Shown here in pieces: positions 40,473 through 44,850 of a DNA stretch of 44,850 nucleotides. Under the pieces are notes generated by a model. The model made no database searches. It saw only the letters and a program-made list of their open reading frames with translations, and was not told where the DNA came from. Numbering within the stretch: position 1 is the first letter of the stretch; every line of letters starts with the position of its first letter. A program made the translations under genes and the position numbers. The stretch is from positions 1 through 44,850 of the forward strand of contig NOUX01000015.1 of the NCBI GenBank assembly GCA_002245855.1, written 5' to 3'. This DNA is from Sphingobacterium cellulitidis. Its GTDB lineage: Bacteria > Bacteroidota > Bacteroidia > Sphingobacteriales > Sphingobacteriaceae.

Positions 40473-41630
40473 ATGAATACGACTCGTTTATTTTCCACGA
40501 TACTTTTAGGCTCAGGACTGTTTTTTACAGCATGTGGCAACAAAGAAGGCGCAAAACAGCAAGGTGGTCCTGGTCAGATGCAAGCTCAAGCTATGCCGGT
40601 TACCATGGCTGTTGTCCAACATGAAATTGTTTCCGGTCAACACAGTTACCCGGCAAACGTAGTACCTCTTCAAGAAACTGAAATCAGAGCTGAGGTTTCT
40701 GGCTATATTACCAGTATCAATGTAGCTGATGGTGCTTTTGTGAGCAAAGGACAGAAGTTATATGAAATCGACAGAGTTCGTTATGCTGCTGCCGTAGATC
40801 AGGCAAAAGCTAATCTAGAAATCGCAAAAGCCAATTTAGCTCGTGTTGAAAAAGACTTGCAACGCTATCAAACATTAGCAGAAAAAGATGCGATTGCTAA
40901 ACAAACATTAGATTATGCATTTACCGATGTCAATAATCAAAAAGCACAGGTTCAAGCAGCAGAAGCCGCTTTAACTACCGCTAGAGTCAACTTACAACGT
41001 TCAAGCATCGTTGCTCCATTCTCAGGAAATATTGGTATTTCACAAGTTCGTACAGGAGCCTTGGTTTCTGCAGGTACGACCTTATTGAATACCATTAGTT
41101 CGACTAACCCGATTGCAGTTGAATTCCAAATCAATGAAAAAGAAATTATGGAATTCAGCAACCTTCAATCCGGAAAGGCAAGCACAGAAATTAACTTAAC
41201 TCTTCCTGATGCTAGCACCTATGGTTCCCAAGGCCGCATTTCAACAATCGACCGCGCTGTAGATCCGCAAACAGGTACATTGAAGGTGAGAGCAACATTT
41301 GATAATCCGAATAATACTTTACGCGCCGGAATGAACTTAAACTTAAATGTTGTGAGTACTTCCAAAGAAGAAGCAGTTGTAATTCCTTACCGTGCAATCT
41401 TCGAGCAATTAGGTTCTTTCTCGGTTTACACGGTGACAGACAGTAATACAGTTGATTTGAAACAAGTTAGCTTAGGTCAAAAATTAGGCGATAGAGTGGT
41501 GATTTCAAAAGGTGTTAACCCAGGTGAGAAAATCGTCGTTGACGGAGTTTCATCATTGAAACCAGGTGCAAAAGTAGTGGACAAAGCAACAATGACTCCA
41601 CAACAACCACAAGCTCAACCAAAAAAATAA
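40473..41630 (+). CDS. RND efflux periplasmic adaptor, lipoprotein
   Basis: A 385-residue AcrA/MexA-type adaptor with a lipoprotein signal (lipobox FTAC, Cys21). Lipoyl halves are visible in VSGYITSINVADGAFVSKGQKLYEID and APFSGNIGISQVRTGALVSAG, separated by a helical hairpin rich in Ala, Lys and Gln (about 115-175). The beta-barrel holds TIDRAVDPQTGTLKVRATFDNPNNTLRAGM, which is very typical of AcrA-type adaptors. The C-terminal tail is Pro/Gln-rich. It lies between the OMF and RND genes (gaps of 46 and 26 bp). Confidence 0.94.
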   Translation: MNTTRLFSTILLGSGLFFTACGNKEGAKQQGGPGQMQAQAMPVTMAVVQHEIVSGQHSYPANVVPLQETEIRAEVSGYITSINVADGAFVSKGQKLYEIDRVRYAAAVDQAKANLEIAKANLARVEKDLQRYQTLAEKDAIAKQTLDYAFTDVNNQKAQVQAAEAALTTARVNLQRSSIVAPFSGNIGISQVRTGALVSAGTTLLNTISSTNPIAVEFQINEKEIMEFSNLQSGKASTEINLTLPDASTYGSQGRISTIDRAVDPQTGTLKVRATFDNPNNTLRAGMNLNLNVVSTSKEEAVVIPYRAIFEQLGSFSVYTVTDSNTVDLKQVSLGQKLGDRVVISKGVNPGEKIVVDGVSSLKPGAKVVDKATMTPQQPQAQPKK

Positions 41631-41656
41631 GTGCTATTCCTATAAAATATTAAAGA

Positions 41657-44600
41657 ATGATCTCAGAAGTATTTATAAAAAGACCGGTAACGGCGATGGT
41701 GGTCTCCATTTTGATTTCGATCATTGGGGTTATCGCCATCACAACCTTACCAATCAGTCAATATCCCAATATTGCTCCGCCTACGGTTTCTGTTTCAGCG
41801 ACCTATACGGGCGCGGATGCTCAAACTGTAGAAAAAACAGTAACAACGCCTATTGAGAGCCAGATCAACGGTACTCCAGGAATGATTTATATGAGTTCCA
41901 ACAGTACTTCGGATGGTGGATCTAGGATTACAGTAACCTTTGAAGTAGGTACAGACATCGATATCGCGACGCTGGATGTTCAGAACCGTGTGAGTATTGC
42001 TGAACCCGTATTGCCAGAGGCAGTTCGTCGTTTAGGGGTAACTACTCGTAAGGTAAATACCGATATCTTGATGATGGTATCCTTGGTATCTCCAGATGGT
42101 AGCCGTGATATCAATTTCCTATCCAACTACATCAACTTATACCTAAAAGACGCTTTATTACGTGTTCCAGGAGTGGGTGATGTGCAAGCATTTGGACAAC
42201 CATTTGCCATGCGAGTATGGTTAGATGCTAATAAATTAGCAAATATCGGGATGTCACCAGCAGATGTAAATACTGCGATTCAGGAGCAAAACTCGCGTAT
42301 GCCGGGTGGTTCCGTAGGTGCTCGTCCGCAAGAAAACATGCAGGTATTTGAATACCCTATTGTAATGGACTCCGATTTGGAAGAAGTTGACCAGTTTGAA
42401 AACATTGTTGTAAAAACAAATACAGACGGTTCCATCGTCTTATTAAAAGATATTGCTAGAGTTGAATTGGGACAATTTAACTATGGTATTACCAATAAGG
42501 TAAATGGAAATACTGCTTCAGGTATGATGATTTCCCAGACACCTGGAGGAAATGCGGTACAAACAGCTGACGGAATTTACGAAACCTTGGAGGAATTGAA
42601 AAAATCATTCCCTACTGGTGTTGATTATGTTGTAGGTTATGAAACTGTTTCGGTGGTAAATGCATCCATCAGCTCCGTAATTCACACCTTGATTGAAGCC
42701 TTGATCTTGGTAACCTTGGTGGTATTCTTCTTCCTACAAAGCTGGAGAGCAACCTTGATTCCATTATTGGCGATTCCAGTATCCATTGTCGGTACGTTTA
42801 TATTCTTTACGATGTTTGGATTCTCCATCAACAACTTGACGATGTTAGCATTCGTACTTGCCATTGGTATTGTGGTGGATGATGCGATCGTTGTGGTGGA
42901 AGCCGTCCAGCATTATATCGACCATTACAAGATGGATGCGAAAGAAGCAACCATGCGTGCGATGAAAGATATTACAGCGCCGGTAATTGCGATTGCATTG
43001 ATCTTGGCAGCCGTATTCGTTCCAGTAGGATTTATCCCAGGGATGGTAGGTAAATTGTATCAACAATTTGCGATAACCATTGCTGTATCCGTAATGCTTT
43101 CTGCATTTATTGCACTTTCCTTGACTCCAGCACTTTGTTCAATCATGTTGAAACCTTCTGCAACAACGAAGGATTCTAAAGGCTTGAACAAGTTCTTCTA
43201 TAAATTCAACGTTTGGTTTGATAAAGTGACTTACAGATACTCCAAAGGGGTTAAAAAAGCCATTAAATCAGCGCCACTGGTATTAATTATCCTGGTATGT
43301 ATTTTCGTAGGTACAGGCTGGATGTTCAGTGCCAAGAAAGCCGGATTTATTCCAAACGAAGATGGTGGTATCTTCTTTATGGGGGTGAGTTTACCTGAGG
43401 GTGCTTCAAGTGCCCGTACGGAAGAGGTCTTGACCGAACTTACCAATGATTTAAGAGAGACATTCCCAGAAATCAATTATGTGACTTCCATTAATGGTAT
43501 GAACTTATTGAACCGTTCAGCAAAACCGAATGGTGCCTCCCTATTCGTTTCCTTGAAACCATGGGATCAACGGGAAAAAACAGTTTCAGAAATCACAGGT
43601 GCTATCATGGGAAAATACCGTGGATACTCTAAGGCAACGGTTATTGCGGCAACTCCGCCTCCAATTCCTGGTTTAGGTACAGCGGGTGGTTTTACCATGG
43701 AGATTCAAGATAGACAAACCGTCGACATTAAGGACTTTGAAGCAATGGTAGGCCGTTTCCTTGCCGCAGCTAATCAACGTCCGGAAATCGGAATGGCTTA
43801 TACCCTATTCAACAGTAATTCACCAAACTATAAGTTACAGGTGGATCGTGAAATGGCTAAGAGAATGGGGGTTCCTGTGTCGAATATCTACAGTACGATT
43901 TCTTCTTATTTGGGTAGTAGTTATGTGAATGACTTCACCAAATACGGACGTAACTTCCGTGTAGTAACGCAAGCTGATACCAGCTACCGTATGCATATTG
44001 AGGATATCAATAAATTATATGTGAAGAATGTACAAGGACAACCAGTTCCTATTTCAAACTTGGTAAGATATGAATTGACGACCAATCCTTCGATTGTAAA
44101 CCACTTTAATATCTTCCGTTCGATCCAATTATCCGGTGAAGCTGGCCCTGGTTATTCTTCGGGTGATGCTATCCGCGCTTTGGAAGAAGTAGCAGCTCAA
44201 ACTTTGTCTGATGGATATTCTTACGAATTCTCAGGATTGTCTTTGCAAGAGAAACAGTCAGGTAGTAAAACCATACAGATCTTTGCGCTCTGTATCCTAT
44301 TTGTATTCTTGTTATTGGCATCCTTATACGAAAGTTGGTCTGTACCATTCTCGATTTTATTATCGGTACCATTGGGTATTTTCGGTGCGATCCTAGCCTT
44401 GACCTTGTTACCAAAACTAGATAACAATATTTATGCTCAGATTGGATTGGTTACCATTATCGGTTTGGCGGCGAAGAATGCGATTCTAATCGTTGAATTT
44501 GCCAAGGAACGGGTAGATATTGGAATGAACCTGGTCGAGGCAACCTTAGATGCTGTAAAACTTCGTCTTCGTCCGATTATCATGACCTCCCTAGCCTTTA

Positions 44601-44827
44601 TCTTAGGTATTATTCCTTTGATGTTGTCAACAGGTGCAGGTGCAGTTTCCAGACAGACTATCGGTTGGACAGTATTTGGCGGTATGACCGCAGCAACTTT
44701 CCTTGCTATCTTTATTGTACCAGTACTATTCGTGGTAATTACCCGAATGGCCTATGGTAAAAAGAAATTAGCTGAACTTGAAGCTAACTTCGATGAGGAG
44801 AAAAAGAAAAGTTTAAGTGCGCACTAA
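41657..44827 (+). CDS. HAE1-type RND efflux permease (AcrB/MexB-like)
   Basis: A 1056-residue inner-membrane drug/proton antiporter, full length for AcrB. The N-terminus has VFIKRPVTAMVVSI. TM4 contains the intact proton-relay pair D408-D409 (IVVDDAIVVVEAV), and TM10 the relay Lys in AAKNAILIVEFAKE. Two large periplasmic loops (about 30-330 and 560-870) carry the porter and docking domains. GGMTAATFLAIFIVPVLFVVI is TM12. There is no OMF extension, in contrast to the fusion at 996-5546. Last gene of the tetR operon; the substrate cannot be predicted. The stop codon lies 23 bp before the window end. Confidence 0.95.
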   Translation: MISEVFIKRPVTAMVVSILISIIGVIAITTLPISQYPNIAPPTVSVSATYTGADAQTVEKTVTTPIESQINGTPGMIYMSSNSTSDGGSRITVTFEVGTDIDIATLDVQNRVSIAEPVLPEAVRRLGVTTRKVNTDILMMVSLVSPDGSRDINFLSNYINLYLKDALLRVPGVGDVQAFGQPFAMRVWLDANKLANIGMSPADVNTAIQEQNSRMPGGSVGARPQENMQVFEYPIVMDSDLEEVDQFENIVVKTNTDGSIVLLKDIARVELGQFNYGITNKVNGNTASGMMISQTPGGNAVQTADGIYETLEELKKSFPTGVDYVVGYETVSVVNASISSVIHTLIEALILVTLVVFFFLQSWRATLIPLLAIPVSIVGTFIFFTMFGFSINNLTMLAFVLAIGIVVDDAIVVVEAVQHYIDHYKMDAKEATMRAMKDITAPVIAIALILAAVFVPVGFIPGMVGKLYQQFAITIAVSVMLSAFIALSLTPALCSIMLKPSATTKDSKGLNKFFYKFNVWFDKVTYRYSKGVKKAIKSAPLVLIILVCIFVGTGWMFSAKKAGFIPNEDGGIFFMGVSLPEGASSARTEEVLTELTNDLRETFPEINYVTSINGMNLLNRSAKPNGASLFVSLKPWDQREKTVSEITGAIMGKYRGYSKATVIAATPPPIPGLGTAGGFTMEIQDRQTVDIKDFEAMVGRFLAAANQRPEIGMAYTLFNSNSPNYKLQVDREMAKRMGVPVSNIYSTISSYLGSSYVNDFTKYGRNFRVVTQADTSYRMHIEDINKLYVKNVQGQPVPISNLVRYELTTNPSIVNHFNIFRSIQLSGEAGPGYSSGDAIRALEEVAAQTLSDGYSYEFSGLSLQEKQSGSKTIQIFALCILFVFLLLASLYESWSVPFSILLSVPLGIFGAILALTLLPKLDNNIYAQIGLVTIIGLAAKNAILIVEFAKERVDIGMNLVEATLDAVKLRLRPIIMTSLAFILGIIPLMLSTGAGAVSRQTIGWTVFGGMTAATFLAIFIVPVLFVVITRMAYGKKKLAELEANFDEEKKKSLSAH

Positions 44828-44850
44828 TAGTAGTTAACTCCATAATTTCA

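Noticed and set aside
1..44850. tRNA, rRNA, insertion sequences, prophage, toxin-antitoxin or other defence genes
   Set aside because: I looked on both strands and saw no tRNA or rRNA sequence, transposase, integrase or defence-system protein in the window.

Overview
The window looks like a chromosomal segment of a Bacteroidetes bacterium, most likely Sphingobacteriaceae (Sphingobacterium or Pedobacter-like). Reasons: AT-rich DNA, many lipoproteins with signal peptides ending in SC or AC, OmpP1/FadL, DUF4905-like and DUF4442-like proteins, a cbb3-oxidase maturation cluster, and repeated promoter elements of the Bacteroidetes type (TAnnTTTG at -7). This assignment rests on gene content read by eye, not on a database search.

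Layout. 1-995 is non-coding except for a possible gene start cut by the left edge. It is GC-richer than the rest and holds two adjacent degenerate tandem arrays (period 11 bp, then 23-24 bp); the second is bounded by a perfect 12-bp direct repeat. 996-6671 (minus) is a two-gene RND efflux operon: an adaptor, then a 1516-residue fusion of an RND permease with a complete outer-membrane-factor lipoprotein. 6788-7153 is an unknown membrane protein. 7217-11611 (minus) is a respiration operon: a truncated D-lactate-dehydrogenase-like protein, hemN, ccoI and ccoS, with an FNR-type palindrome and a promoter in front. clpC (minus) and ettA (plus) diverge from about 14.4 kb. ettA is followed at once by a FixL-like haem-PAS kinase and a response regulator fused to a CRP/FNR DNA-binding module (16204-18449).

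18584-34660 is mostly housekeeping and envelope genes: a lipoprotein, recN, a SprT-like metalloprotease, an M28 peptidase, two small membrane proteins, a proS-epimerase-metB-like operon (minus), a repeat-rich lipoprotein, an OmpP1/FadL protein, an NfeD-type protease, a DUF4905-like protein, a LysM/RlpA-like protein, a uridine kinase and a 50-residue Cys-rich protein. 34677-35900 (minus) is an MFS transporter. 35993-38034 is an operon ending in a Sco copper chaperone and a lipoprotein cytochrome c. The long gap 38035-38510 carries a candidate small RNA on the minus strand with its own consensus promoter, an inverted repeat inside that promoter, and an intrinsic terminator. 38511-44827 is a classical tetR-OMF-adaptor-RND efflux operon.

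How the parts may work together. The most coherent story is oxygen control. The kinase at 16204 keeps the FixL haem-ligand His and distal Arg at the exact FixL spacing. Its partner regulator has the FNR-type recognition helix (ExxSR) but no Fe-S cysteines. An FNR-like TGAT-N4-ATCA palindrome lies in front of the hemN-ccoI-ccoS operon. I infer a FixL-to-REC/FNR pathway controlling microaerobic haem synthesis and cbb3 oxidase maturation. The other points most worth checking are the RND-OMF polyprotein with an internal lipobox and the candidate small RNA at about 38299-38367.
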